From Paragemmobacter ruber (GTDB taxonomy: Bacteria; Pseudomonadota; Alphaproteobacteria; Rhodobacterales; Rhodobacteraceae): a DNA stretch of 64,000 nt. The notes under the pieces were generated by a model. It did no database searches and was not told the DNA's origin. It saw nothing but the letters and a program-made list of their open reading frames with translations. Location: contig NZ_JAAATW010000001.1 in assembly GCF_009908315.1 (NCBI RefSeq), forward strand, positions 558,001 to 622,000, in the 5' to 3' direction. Below are positions 34,103 to 42,686 of the stretch, piece after piece (the first letter of the stretch is position 1; each line of letters opens with the position of its first letter). A program made the translations under genes and the position numbers.

Positions 34103-35184
34103 GCCGTGGCCGTGCCGGCAAAGCGGCCAAGCAGCACCTCCTCGCAGCGCAGATCCTCAGCCGCCGCATCTGCCCCGCCCGCGCCCGGCACCTGCCGCTC
34201 TTCCGCGCCCGATGCTTCCACACCCTGCCCGCCCAGCCCATAGCTGGCGCGCAGCGTGGCCATGACCGTGGCCACCCCCTCCTCCGTCACGTCACGCAGA
34301 TTGGGCGCGAAGAACCGCCCGCCCGACGAAGGCGAGGTGATGATCTCGTAGGACGGAAAGTAGTCCACCCCCTCCTCGGCGCGCAGGATCTCGTCACAGG
34401 CCGCGCGCAGGATGGATTTCGACCGCACCGTCGCCACCTCTACATGATCCCCGCTCGCCGTCGCGGCGAGGGGGACAGGCGATACGGTGATCAGAAACCG
34501 CATCGCCGGATTTGCCGCCCGCGCCAGCGCCATGAAGGCCCGAAAGGCCGCCACCGTCTCGGCCACGGTAAAGTTCACAAATCCATGCACCGCAGGGTCA
34601 TAGCTGCCCCCGATCACGCCCGGGGCCATGGGAAAGACCGTGCCGCTGTCGCGGTGGCAAAAGGCCTCGGTCAACCCGAAGGTAAAGACGAACACATCCG
34701 CCGCCCCCCAGGCGGCCCGCAGCTGCGCCAGATGCCGCGCGCGGTGCAGCGCCACCTCCTCTGCCGAGGCAAGGCCCGCAGGCTCCACCGACGGGCGCTG
34801 GGAATCGACGAACCGCTCCCCCAGCGTCCAGACCGGTTCCGCCGGGCGAAACCCCTTCCACGCCTCGCGGGCCAGCTGCGCCAGATGGGCCGCAGTGTAG
34901 ATGTTGCCATGCCGGGCCGAGAACAGGCGATAGCCGTGATCCCGCGCCACCCGGTCAGAGACAAAGGCAGGCGCAGGCTCGCTGTCGATCACCTCGACCC
35001 CTGCCGCCCGCAGCGCGCGGCCCACATGCTGGGCAAAGCAGGATCCGGCCGTCGCCACCCGCGTGTCGGGGCCAATGGCAAAGCTGGGCCGGAACATCCC
35101 GGCTTCCGCGATGGCCCCGCGCGCCTCGACGCCGAACCGCCAGAACGCCCGCCGCTCCAGTTTCTGATAAGGCGATCGCGACAA
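34099..35184 (-). CDS. GSCFA-domain protein
   Basis: The 361-residue product carries the family's naming motif in RVATAGSCFAQHVGRAL (about residue 38). A pattern of FTFGLTEAFCHRD and FLITVSPVPLAATASG resembles the fold of SGNH hydrolases. The family is proposed to be esterase-like and is often found near surface-polysaccharide genes. I place the start at TTG 35184, preceded by GGAG at 7-nt spacing, because it gives the usual N-terminus SRSPYQKLERRAFW. An upstream ATG at 35331 would add about 49 residues with no family character. It is translationally coupled to the SGNH-like gene that follows. Confidence 0.78.
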   Translation of the reverse strand: MSRSPYQKLERRAFWRFGVEARGAIAEAGMFRPSFAIGPDTRVATAGSCFAQHVGRALRAAGVEVIDSEPAPAFVSDRVARDHGYRLFSARHGNIYTAAHLAQLAREAWKGFRPAEPVWTLGERFVDSQRPSVEPAGLASAEEVALHRARHLAQLRAAWGAADVFVFTFGLTEAFCHRDSGTVFPMAPGVIGGSYDPAVHGFVNFTVAETVAAFRAFMALARAANPAMRFLITVSPVPLAATASGDHVEVATVRSKSILRAACDEILRAEEGVDYFPSYEIITSPSSGGRFFAPNLRDVTEEGVATVMATLRASYGLGGQGVEASGAEERQVPGAGGADAAAEDLRCEEVLLGRFAGTATA

Positions 35185-35264
35185 GGGGTCACTCCGGCTA
35201 CCGAGTATGGGGGCGAGTCTGCCCGCCCCCACGCCCGCCGTCAAATGCCATGCAGCATCCGCCG

Positions 35265-35873
35265 TCAGATCGCCCGCATCCAGAACTGCAACGGCTTCAC
35301 CGTCTCGCCCGCCTCGCCGATATCCTTCCACGCGAACTCCGCCACCACGCCCGGCAGCGGCGCATAGCCCCGCCCCCGCCAGAAGGCATCATTGCTGCGA
35401 TAGGCCGCAGGCCGCAGCGGATGGTCCTCCGGGCGCATCACGGAACAAAAGGCGACATGCGTCCGCCCAAGGGCCCGGGCATGATCCTCGCGCAGGTCCA
35501 GAAAGCGATGCCCGATCCCCTTGCCGCGATACTCCGGCAAAAGCACCGATTCCGCGCCATACAGGATCCGCTCCAACGCCACCCCGCGCCCGGCAAAGGG
35601 GGCCGCGAATTCGCCCGCGTGATCCTCCATCGGGGTCGAGGTGGACGCCCCCACCAGTACATCCCCGAAGAACGCCCCCACCAGCAGCGCGCCAGGACTG
35701 TCGCGATAGGTGGCCAGATACTGCCGCTCATAGTCGAGCGACCCGTCATAAAGATAGGGCCAGTCCCGGAACACCGCGATGCGCAGCCGCGCCACATCGT
35801 CCAGAGCCGCCTCCAGCGCCGCGCCCTGCAGGGCACGCACCGAAATCCCCGCAGGCAGCGCGGCCCGCGTCAT
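35265..35873 (-). CDS. GNAT-family N-acetyltransferase
   Basis: The 202-residue protein has the GNAT acetyl-CoA loop LLPEYRGKGIGHRFLDLRED (about residues 110-130), preceded by GALLVGAFFGDVLVGAST and followed by the AFWRGRGYAPLPG strand. The acceptor is unknown. The start overlaps the SnoaL-like gene stop (ATGA), giving a unit SnoaL-GNAT that continues the phosphatase operon. Confidence 0.8.
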   Translation of the reverse strand: MTRAALPAGISVRALQGAALEAALDDVARLRIAVFRDWPYLYDGSLDYERQYLATYRDSPGALLVGAFFGDVLVGASTSTPMEDHAGEFAAPFAGRGVALERILYGAESVLLPEYRGKGIGHRFLDLREDHARALGRTHVAFCSVMRPEDHPLRPAAYRSNDAFWRGRGYAPLPGVVAEFAWKDIGEAGETVKPLQFWMRAI

Positions 35874-36280
35874 GCGGAAACCTGTGCGATCCAGTCGTTC
35901 AGGTTGTAAAACGTCGTCACCCGCGCGATCTTGCCATCGCGGATGTCAAAGAACCCCCCCGCAGGCAGGATGTAGCGTTGGCCCCGCGCCTCGGGCAGGC
36001 CCGGATCGGTCTGCAGATATGCGCCATGCACCACGAACTCCGCCGCCCCCCGCGCCCCGTCATCGCTCGCGAAGATCACCATGTCCTTCAACTCTTCCCG
36101 ATAGCTCACACCCATATGCGAACAGAACTCGGCGAATTTCGCCCGGCCCCGCCGGATGCCCCCCTCGTTCACCCGATGCTCCACATCCTCGGCCACGCAC
36201 TCCAGCATGCCCGCCGCATCGCCCGCATTGAACGCCGCATAATAGCGCCCGATCAGGGCGATGGCTTCCGTCCGGCTCAT
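35870..36280 (-). CDS. SnoaL-like / nuclear transport factor 2-fold protein
   Basis: The 136-residue protein shows the NTF2-like pattern IALIGRYYAAFNAGDAAGML near the start, then VAEDVEHRVNEGG and a sheet-rich C-terminal half ending ITTFYNLNDWIAQ-like. These cone-fold proteins are isomerases, hydrolases or ligand binders; no catalytic pair can be assigned here. It overlaps both neighbours by ATGA, so it is cotranscribed with the phosphatase and acetyltransferase genes. Confidence 0.75.
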   Translation of the reverse strand: MSRTEAIALIGRYYAAFNAGDAAGMLECVAEDVEHRVNEGGIRRGRAKFAEFCSHMGVSYREELKDMVIFASDDGARGAAEFVVHGAYLQTDPGLPEARGQRYILPAGGFFDIRDGKIARVTTFYNLNDWIAQVSA

Positions 36281-36747
36281 TCCGTCTGTCCCTCTTCCTT
36301 TGGCGGCCCGAACCGCGCGATCATCCGATCCCGGATCTGGTCCCGCGCCTGCCGATAGGCCGCAAGCTTCGCCTCGCGGCTCTCGCCAAGGCCCGTGGGA
36401 TCAAGGATCGGCCAGTATTCTACGTCCAGATGGTAGAACCGGGTCAACTCCAGCGCCGTTCTCTGGCTCGCGGGCGACAGGGCGACGATCAGATCGAACT
36501 GGCTCAGATCATCCCCCCATTCCTGCATCTCCTCGAAACTGCGCGACCGGTGGCGCGACAACTCGATCCCCAATTCCTTGCACACGGCGATGGAGAAGCC
36601 ATCCACCTCCATGTCATTCTTCACACCCGCCGACTGCACATAGGCCTTCTGGCCATACATCTGCTTCATCAACCCTTCGGCCATGGGCGAGCGCACGGCA
36701 TTGTGGTCGCAGCAGAACAGAACCGATGTCGGAAACGCTCCTGCCAA
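36277..36747 (-). CDS. Low-molecular-weight phosphatase family protein
   Basis: The 156-residue protein has the C-x5-R active-site loop LFCCDHNAVRSPMAEG (the CDHNAVR block at residues 13-19) and a downstream ILDPTG resembling the catalytic Asp-Pro. The fold is shared by LMW protein-tyrosine phosphatases and arsenate reductases; substrate here is unknown. It follows UPF0262 by two bases, an order I recall as conserved in Rhodobacterales. Confidence 0.85.
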   Translation of the reverse strand: MAGAFPTSVLFCCDHNAVRSPMAEGLMKQMYGQKAYVQSAGVKNDMEVDGFSIAVCKELGIELSRHRSRSFEEMQEWGDDLSQFDLIVALSPASQRTALELTRFYHLDVEYWPILDPTGLGESREAKLAAYRQARDQIRDRMIARFGPPKEEGQTE

Positions 36748-36749
36748 GA

Positions 36750-37226
36750 TCAGCCCCAGTGCAGGACGCAGATCAGCGTGAACAGGCGCCGCGCCGTATC
36801 CGTATCCACCTCGGCCTTGCCCTCCAGCCGCTCCTGCAGCACGCGCGCGCCTTCGTTGTGGATGCCCCGCCGCGCCATGTCGATCGCCTCGATCTGGCTG
36901 GGCGGCAGGCGCTTCACCGCCTCGAAATAGCTCTCGCAGATCTGGAAGTAATCCTTCACCACCTGCCGGAACGGCCCGAGGCTCAGGTGGAACTCCCCCA
37001 CCTTCTCGCCCGCCTCCGACCCGATGTCGAAGACAAGCCGCCCCTCGCGGATCGCAAGGCCAAGCCGATAGGGCCCGGTCACCGCCTCGCGCCCCTCGCG
37101 CACCGGCAGCGCGAAGGAGTTCTCCTCCAGAAGATCAAAGATCGCCACACGGCGTTCCTGCTCGATCTCCGGCGTCGGCCGCGCCAGCCCCCGCTCGTCG
37201 ATCTCGATATGGCAGATGCGGTTCAT
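36750..37226 (-). CDS. UPF0262 family protein
   Basis: The 158-residue cytoplasmic protein starts [20 protein letters not shown] and contains [45 protein letters not shown], which fit the alphaproteobacterial UPF0262 family of unknown function. The ATG at 37226 is preferred over the longer open frame to 37250. It lies 199 bases after hisD; that gap contains no recognised feature. Confidence 0.88.
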   Translation of the reverse strand: MNRICHIEIDERGLARPTPEIEQERRVAIFDLLEENSFALPVREGREAVTGPYRLGLAIREGRLVFDIGSEAGEKVGEFHLSLGPFRQVVKDYFQICESYFEAVKRLPPSQIEAIDMARRGIHNEGARVLQERLEGKAEVDTDTARRLFTLICVLHWG

Positions 37227-37425
37227 CCGGCAGACCCCTCTTACACCCAAAGGGTGATGCCCGACCGCAACCCGCAGCGCAAGGGCGATGGGGGCTCATG
37301 CCGGTGCAAGGCACGGCCAAGGGCAAAGCAAGGGGCCACCATCACCCGCGCCACGCCGATACCCCGCAGACCCCGCGCTTGATCCGCGACAGGGTCCCAC
37401 CCGCTGGATGCCGCGCCGCCAGACC

Positions 37426-38727
37426 CTAGCCGTTCAACCGATCCAGCCGCGCCCGCACGCTCAATCCATGCGCCTGCAAGCTCTCGCTGATCGCCAGCCG
37501 CTCTGCCGCAGGCCCGATGGCGCGCAGCGCCTCGGGCGTCATCCGCGCCATCGTCGTCCGCTTCATGAAATCGAGCACATTCAAACCGCTGGAAAACCGC
37601 GCCGACCGCGCCGTGGGCAGCACATGGTTCGGCCCGCCCACATAGTCGCCGATCGCCTCGGGCGTCCACGCCCCAAGGAAGATCGCCCCCGCATGGGGGA
37701 TCTTCGCGGCCAGCGCCTCGGGGTCCGCCACCATGATCTCCAGATGCTCCGCCGCGATCCGGTTCGCCAGATCCGCGGCCTCGTCCAGATCGCGCACCAC
37801 GATCACCGCCCCGTTGTCGCGCCAGCTTGCCCCCGCGATGGCCCGCCGCTCCAAAGTCTCCAGCCGCGCCTCCACCGCGCCCGCCACCGCCATGCCAAAG
37901 GCCGCATCCGTGGTGATCAGGATGGCCTGCGCGCTCTCGTCATGCTCGGCCTGTGACAGCAGGTCCAGCGCGATCCAATCGGGGTCATTGTCCGCATCCG
38001 CGATGACCAGAACCTCCGACGGCCCCGCGATCATGTCGATCCCCACCCGGCCAAACACCCGCCGCTTCGCCGCCGCCACATAGGCATTGCCCGGCCCGGT
38101 GATCTTGTCCACCGCCGCAATCGTCGCCGTGCCATAGGCCAGCGCCGCCACCGCCTGCGCGCCCCCCACGCGGTAGATCGCATCGACGCCCGCGATCCGC
38201 GCCGCCAGCAGGACGAGCGGATTGACCACCCCCCCCGGTGTCGGGCAGGTCACGACCAGCCGCCCCACCCCCGCCACCTTGGCCGGGATCGCATTCATCA
38301 GAACGGAGGACGGATAGGACGCCAGCCCCCCCGGCACATATAGCCCCGCCGCCGAAACCGGCGTCCAGCGCCAGCCCAGTGTCGCCCCCGCCGCATCGGT
38401 CCAGCTTGCATCCTCTGGGCGCTGCCTTTCGTGATAGGCCCGGATGCGCGCGGCCGCCAACTCCAGCGCCGCCCGATCCTCGGCGGAAACCCGGGCAATC
38501 TCGGCCTCGATCTCGGCCTCCGAAAAGGCAAGGCCGTCCGCCGTCAGCTCCAGCCGGTCAAACCGCGCGGTCAACTCGATCAGCGCCGCATCCCCCCGCG
38601 CCCGCACATCCGCAATGATGGCCGCCACCGCCTGATCCACGTCCTCGGCCTCTTCCCGCTTCATCGACAGAAGCCGCGCAAACTCCGCCTCGAAACCGGC
38701 ATCGCGGGTGGACAGGAAAAAGGTCAT
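37426..38727 (-). CDS. hisD: Histidinol dehydrogenase
   Basis: The 433-residue enzyme has the HisD hallmarks GLYVPGGLASYPSSVLMN, KITGPGNAYVAAAKR and GPSEVLVIADADNDPDWIALDLLSQAEHD. Zn-binding Gln/His residues lie in the last of these and in the C-terminal PNHVLPTARSARFSSGLNV. It carries out the two-step NAD oxidation of histidinol to histidine. The ATG at 38727 is chosen because the upstream open frame adds an unrelated extension. It starts the hisD-UPF0262-phosphatase unit. Confidence 0.97.
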   Translation of the reverse strand: MTFFLSTRDAGFEAEFARLLSMKREEAEDVDQAVAAIIADVRARGDAALIELTARFDRLELTADGLAFSEAEIEAEIARVSAEDRAALELAAARIRAYHERQRPEDASWTDAAGATLGWRWTPVSAAGLYVPGGLASYPSSVLMNAIPAKVAGVGRLVVTCPTPGGVVNPLVLLAARIAGVDAIYRVGGAQAVAALAYGTATIAAVDKITGPGNAYVAAAKRRVFGRVGIDMIAGPSEVLVIADADNDPDWIALDLLSQAEHDESAQAILITTDAAFGMAVAGAVEARLETLERRAIAGASWRDNGAVIVVRDLDEAADLANRIAAEHLEIMVADPEALAAKIPHAGAIFLGAWTPEAIGDYVGGPNHVLPTARSARFSSGLNVLDFMKRTTMARMTPEALRAIGPAAERLAISESLQAHGLSVRARLDRLNG

Positions 38728-38880
38728 GGGCCAAGCCTCCAACAGGTGCGCCCCATCTAGCGCGCGCCCGGCAGGCACTCAACCCGCAGGGCGCGCCTTT
38801 GTGGGCAGCCCCACGCCCCCGGGCGCCGCCGCTTATGCGCTGGCCGCCCCCCGGCCAAAGGCTTAGGGTGCAGCCGAACA

Positions 38881-38922
38881 GGCCGCCGATCCGCGCGCCA
38901 ATCCGCGCGGGGATCGGCGGCC
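38881..38922. promoter_or_regulatory. Long perfect inverted repeat in the hisD/TSUP divergent region
   Basis: Perfect 12-bp arms GGCCGCCGATCC and GGATCGGCGGCC flank 18 bases that include a further GCGCG/CGCGC pairing, so the RNA could form a very stable hairpin. It lies 33 bases upstream of the TSUP start and 154 bases upstream of hisD. No T-run follows. It may be an operator or a leader hairpin. Confidence 0.55.
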
Positions 38923-38955
38923 AGAACCGACAAAGTCAGAAAGACGGGACGAACC

Positions 38956-39753
38956 GTGCAAGGATGGGATTTCTGGCTGATCGCCGTCGCGGTCGCCTTT
39001 CTGGTGGGCCTCGCCAAGGGAGGCTGGTCCGCCGTCGGCAACCTCAGCGTCCCGCTCCTCAGCCTCGTCGTCGATCCCCTTACCGCGGCGGGCCTGCTCC
39101 TGCCGGTCTATATCGTGAGCGATGCCTTCGGGCTATGGGCCTACAGGCACAGCTATGCGCGCCGGGTGCTCACCATCCTCATCCCGGCGGGGATCGCAGG
39201 CGTGCTGATCGGCTGGGCCGTGATCCCGTGGACATCGGCCCATCTGCCCGGCGGCAACGACATCATCACCGGGCTCGTGGGCGCCATCGGCATCCTGTTC
39301 GCCCTCTACATGCTGACGGGCCCCAAGGCCGCAACGGTCCCGCGCGCGCCACGGGTCAGACCGGGCCTGTTCTGGGGAACCATCACCGGCTTCACCAGCT
39401 ATATCAGCCATGCCGGCGCGCCCCCCTATCAGGTCTATGTCCAACCCCTGGGCCTCGACCGCCTGGCCTATGCGGGGACCACGACGATCCTGTTCGCGGT
39501 CCTGAACGCGGTGAAACTCGGCCCCTACGCCCTGACAGGTCAGGTCACGCTGCAAAGCCTCGAAACGCTGGCCTATCTGTCCCCGGCCGCGATCCTCGGC
39601 GTCTATATCGGCAAGCGGACCGTCGGCATGGTCAGCGAACGGACCTTCTACCGCGTCATCACATGGGCTCTGCTGATCGTCGGGGTAAACCTCCTCGGCC
39701 GCGCGCTGATCGGCACCGACCCCTTCCTCGCCCTCGCACGCGCGCTGTCCTGA
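38956..39753 (+). CDS. TSUP (TauE/SafE) family membrane transporter
   Basis: The 265-residue polytopic protein begins with GTG and has eight or so hydrophobic helices. It has the duplicated TSUP motif, first VAVAFLVGLAKGGWSAVGN and PLLSLVVDPLTAAGLLLPVYIVSDAFGLW, then the second half GTITGFTSYISHAGAPPYQVY. The family exports sulfite, sulfoacetate or other organic anions at the inner membrane. Substrate unknown; no sulfur metabolism gene adjoins it. A long inverted repeat lies just upstream. Confidence 0.85.
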   Translation: MQGWDFWLIAVAVAFLVGLAKGGWSAVGNLSVPLLSLVVDPLTAAGLLLPVYIVSDAFGLWAYRHSYARRVLTILIPAGIAGVLIGWAVIPWTSAHLPGGNDIITGLVGAIGILFALYMLTGPKAATVPRAPRVRPGLFWGTITGFTSYISHAGAPPYQVYVQPLGLDRLAYAGTTTILFAVLNAVKLGPYALTGQVTLQSLETLAYLSPAAILGVYIGKRTVGMVSERTFYRVITWALLIVGVNLLGRALIGTDPFLALARALS

Positions 39754-39821
39754 AAGACGCGCACCGTCCCGCACACATCCCGCGGCGGAAGGTCGTTCCT
39801 CAAGTTTTCAAGGGAGAAGGA

Positions 39822-39896
<75 letters not shown>

Positions 39897-40031
39897 GCCG
39901 TGGCCGGATGCGGGGCGTCCCGCGCGGCGTGGCGGGTGAATAGCCGCCTTCGGATGGCGGTGCAAGTGCAAACTCGCCCGGTCGCGCGGCGCAATCTGGA
40001 CCCCTGTCCCGCCATCGTATAGGAGGGGGCG

Positions 40032-40250
40032 ATGAACCCGAAATCCAGCGATCCAAGGGCCGAAACGACAGGAGCCGAAAAGGCGGGGCCTGGCAAAACG
40101 GGGCGCCCCACGTCAGAGACGACGCGGGAGGCGCGCCTCAAGGCGGCGCTGAAGGCGAACATGGCGCGCCGCAAGGCGCAGGCGCGGGCACGGGCGGGCA
40201 ATGAGGCAAAAGCGGCGGGAACGGACACGCCCCCCGCAGAAGATATGTGA
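40032..40250 (+). CDS. Small basic protein upstream of murA
   Basis: The 72-residue Ala/Lys/Arg-rich protein contains a TREARLKAALKANMARRKAQARARAG amphipathic stretch and no membrane segment. Its ATG follows a very strong AGGAGGG ribosome-binding site, which supports real translation. It lies 9 bases before murA in the same direction. I recall short basic open frames of this type in front of Rhodobacterales murA. Function unknown; nucleic-acid binding is possible. Confidence 0.7.
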   Translation: MNPKSSDPRAETTGAEKAGPGKTGRPTSETTREARLKAALKANMARRKAQARARAGNEAKAAGTDTPPAEDM

Positions 40251-40259
40251 GGCAGGCGG

Positions 40260-41531
40260 ATGGATTCTATTCTGGTCAAGGGCAACGGGCCGCTCAACGG
40301 CGCCATCCCGATCGCGGGGGCCAAGAACGCCTGCCTGACGCTGATGCCCGCCACCCTTCTGACCGACGAGCCGCTCACGCTGACCAACGCGCCGCGCCTG
40401 TCCGATATCCGCACCATGACGCAGCTTCTGCAATCGCTGGGGGCGGAAGTGGCCAGCCTGCAAGACGGGCTGGTGCTCGCCATGTCGTCGCATGACATCG
40501 ACAACCACCGCGCCGATTACGACATCGTGCGCAAGATGCGGGCGAGCATCCTCGTCCTCGGGCCGATGCTGGCGCGCGACGGCCATGCCGTCGTCTCGCT
40601 GCCCGGCGGCTGTGCCATCGGGGCGCGCCCGGTGGACCTGCATCTCAAGGCGCTGGAGGCGATGGGGGCAGAGCTTGACCTGCGCGATGGCTATGTCCAC
40701 GCCCGCGCCCCGGGCGGGCGGCTCAAGGGCGCGGTGATCGAATTTCCCTTCGTCTCCGTCGGCGCGACCGAAAATGCGCTCATGGCCGCCACACTGGCCC
40801 GTGGCACGACCGTGCTGAAGAACGCCGCACGCGAACCCGAGATCGTCGATCTCGCGCAATGCCTGCGCAAGATGGGCGCCCAGATCGAAGGGGAAGGCAC
40901 CGCCACCCTTACCGTGCAGGGCGTCGATCGCCTGCACGGCGCCACCCATCCCGTGGTGACCGACCGCATCGAACTTGGCACCTACATGCTCGTCCCTGCG
41001 ATCTGCGGCGGCGAGGTGGAATGTCTGGGCGGGCGCATCGAACTGGTCGGCGCCTTTGCCGAAAAACTCGATGCCGCCGGGATCAGCGTGACCGAAACCG
41101 AACGCGGCGTGAAGGTCGCGCGCAAGAACGGCCGGGTGCGCGCCGTCAACGTGACAACCGAACCCTTCCCCGGCTTCCCCACCGATCTGCAGGCCCAGAT
41201 GATGGCGCTGCTCTGCACCGCCGAAGGCGTCTCGGTGCTGGAAGAAAAGATCTTTGAAAACCGCTTCATGCACGCCCCCGAACTGATGCGCATGGGCGCG
41301 CGGATCGACGTGCATGGCGGCACGGCCACGGTCACCGGCGTGGAAAAGCTGCGCGGCGCGCCGGTGATGGCCACCGACCTGCGGGCCTCCGTCAGCCTGA
41401 TCCTCGCCGGGCTCGCGGCCGAAGGGGAAACCGTGGTCAACCGCGTCTACCACCTCGACCGCGGTTATGAACGGGTGGAAGAAAAGCTGCGCGCCTGCGG
41501 GGCTCAGATCGAACGGATCAAGGGGAACTGA
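40260..41531 (+). CDS. murA: UDP-N-acetylglucosamine 1-carboxyvinyltransferase
   Basis: The 423-residue enzyme begins [26 protein letters not shown] and has the catalytic Cys118 in [16 protein letters not shown] and the late [13 protein letters not shown] motif. It makes the first committed step of peptidoglycan synthesis by transferring enolpyruvate to UDP-GlcNAc, and is fosfomycin-sensitive when this Cys is present. It follows the small basic protein gene and precedes DUF2948 by 5 bases. Confidence 0.97.
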   Translation: MDSILVKGNGPLNGAIPIAGAKNACLTLMPATLLTDEPLTLTNAPRLSDIRTMTQLLQSLGAEVASLQDGLVLAMSSHDIDNHRADYDIVRKMRASILVLGPMLARDGHAVVSLPGGCAIGARPVDLHLKALEAMGAELDLRDGYVHARAPGGRLKGAVIEFPFVSVGATENALMAATLARGTTVLKNAAREPEIVDLAQCLRKMGAQIEGEGTATLTVQGVDRLHGATHPVVTDRIELGTYMLVPAICGGEVECLGGRIELVGAFAEKLDAAGISVTETERGVKVARKNGRVRAVNVTTEPFPGFPTDLQAQMMALLCTAEGVSVLEEKIFENRFMHAPELMRMGARIDVHGGTATVTGVEKLRGAPVMATDLRASVSLILAGLAAEGETVVNRVYHLDRGYERVEEKLRACGAQIERIKGN

Positions 41532-41536
41532 CACCC

Positions 41537-42013
41537 ATGGCGGATGCGCGTTTCGAAGATGGCGAGGCGGGCCCGCTCAATCTGGTGGCGCGGGATGGCG
41601 ATGACCTGCAGGTGATCTCGGCGCTGGTGCAGGATGCCGTCCTCACCGGGGCCGATCTCAAATGGGAACGCGCCAAGCGCCGCTTTGCCTGCCTGATCAA
41701 CCGCTTCCGCTGGGAAGACCGCGACGCCGCCGAAGCCGCGCGCCGCCCCTATGAACGGGTGCGCGCGCTTCTGGTGATCGAGGATGCGCTGGCCGTGCGG
41801 TCACAAGGCATCGACCGGGGCGATCCCGAAACGGTGCTGTCGATCCTGTCGCTCGACTGGGCGCCGGGCGCCGATGGCACGGGCGCGGTCACGCTGGTCC
41901 TCGCTGGCGACGGCGCCGTGCGGGTGGAGGTCGAGGCGCTGGAGGTGACGCTGCACGATGTCACCAAACCCTACCTCGCCCCCAGCCGCCGCAAGCCCGA
42001 ACATCGGGATTAG
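41537..42013 (+). CDS. DUF2948 family protein
   Basis: The 158-residue protein contains MADARFEDGEAGPLNLVARD, DDLQVISALVQDAVL and KRRFACLINRFRWED, matching my recollection of the alphaproteobacterial DUF2948 family found directly after murA. Function unknown. In other Rhodobacterales hisD normally follows, but here the next gene is convergent and hisD lies 3 kb away in the other orientation. Confidence 0.85.
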   Translation: MADARFEDGEAGPLNLVARDGDDLQVISALVQDAVLTGADLKWERAKRRFACLINRFRWEDRDAAEAARRPYERVRALLVIEDALAVRSQGIDRGDPETVLSILSLDWAPGADGTGAVTLVLAGDGAVRVEVEALEVTLHDVTKPYLAPSRRKPEHRD

Positions 42014-42050
42014 GTCGCCCCGCCCCCAAAGGGCGCTAGCCCCCGCCGCC

Positions 42051-42476
42051 TCAGCCCCGGAACGTCCCGGGGGCAAAGCGCAATTCGAACATCTCCGTCT
42101 GGTTGGGCGCGGGGCCGATGAACCGGCAGGTCGCGACCGAATTCTCCAGCTTCGTCCGCCCTTTCACCTGGGTGAAATAGTTGAAATCCACCTTGTAGAC
42201 TTTCCCCGCGACTCGGACTTCGCCGTCCCGCGCGATCTTGGGGATGAACTGGCGGAAGCGGTGGTTGAGCAACTTGCCCGAACCGCAGACGGCAAACTGT
42301 CCCTGATCGGCGAAGACATTCCACACGAAAGTGTAGACCTCACCGAAGGTTCCCCGGAACTCCACACTCGCTTCCGAGAAATTCTCATCAACCGGCACGG
42401 TGAAATCGGCCGCCGGTGCTGCCGTCGCCATGAATAAAGACACAAGACCGGCACAGATATGGGACAAGGGGCGCAT
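42051..42476 (-). CDS. Hypothetical exported protein
   Basis: The 141-residue product has a signal peptide MRPLSHICAGLVSLFMATAAPAADF (cleavage near residue 22). A mature domain with FRGTFGEVYTFVWNVFADQGQFAVCGSG and ENSVATCRFIGPAP follows. The two cysteines in the mature part could form a disulfide. No family recognised. The start at 42476 is chosen for the signal peptide. Confidence 0.6.
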   Translation of the reverse strand: MRPLSHICAGLVSLFMATAAPAADFTVPVDENFSEASVEFRGTFGEVYTFVWNVFADQGQFAVCGSGKLLNHRFRQFIPKIARDGEVRVAGKVYKVDFNYFTQVKGRTKLENSVATCRFIGPAPNQTEMFELRFAPGTFRG

Positions 42477-42631
42477 GGTGATCTCTTTGCAAAGGGTTTG
42501 GACCAAAGTCTGATCGGGCGCTGGACAAAACTCTGGAATCAATACGTTTTCTAGGCCCTCTCCCGATCAAGGCTCTGCCTTGTCCGCGCCTGCGTCAACA
42601 GTTATGAATGTCCCGCCCCGCGCGCCATGCG

Positions 42632-42662
42632 AAAAGGGCCGCCCCCGCACGGGGGGCGGCCC
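42632..42662 (-). terminator. Rho-independent terminator of the MCP gene
   Basis: An 11-bp stem (GGGCCGCCCCC / GGGGGCGGCCC) with a 5-nt loop ends on the minus strand in a four-T run (the AAAA at 42632-42635). It lies 25 bases beyond the chemotaxis gene's stop. Confidence 0.75.
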
Positions 42663-42686
42663 TGTTCTCCCATCCCCGTCCCGGGA

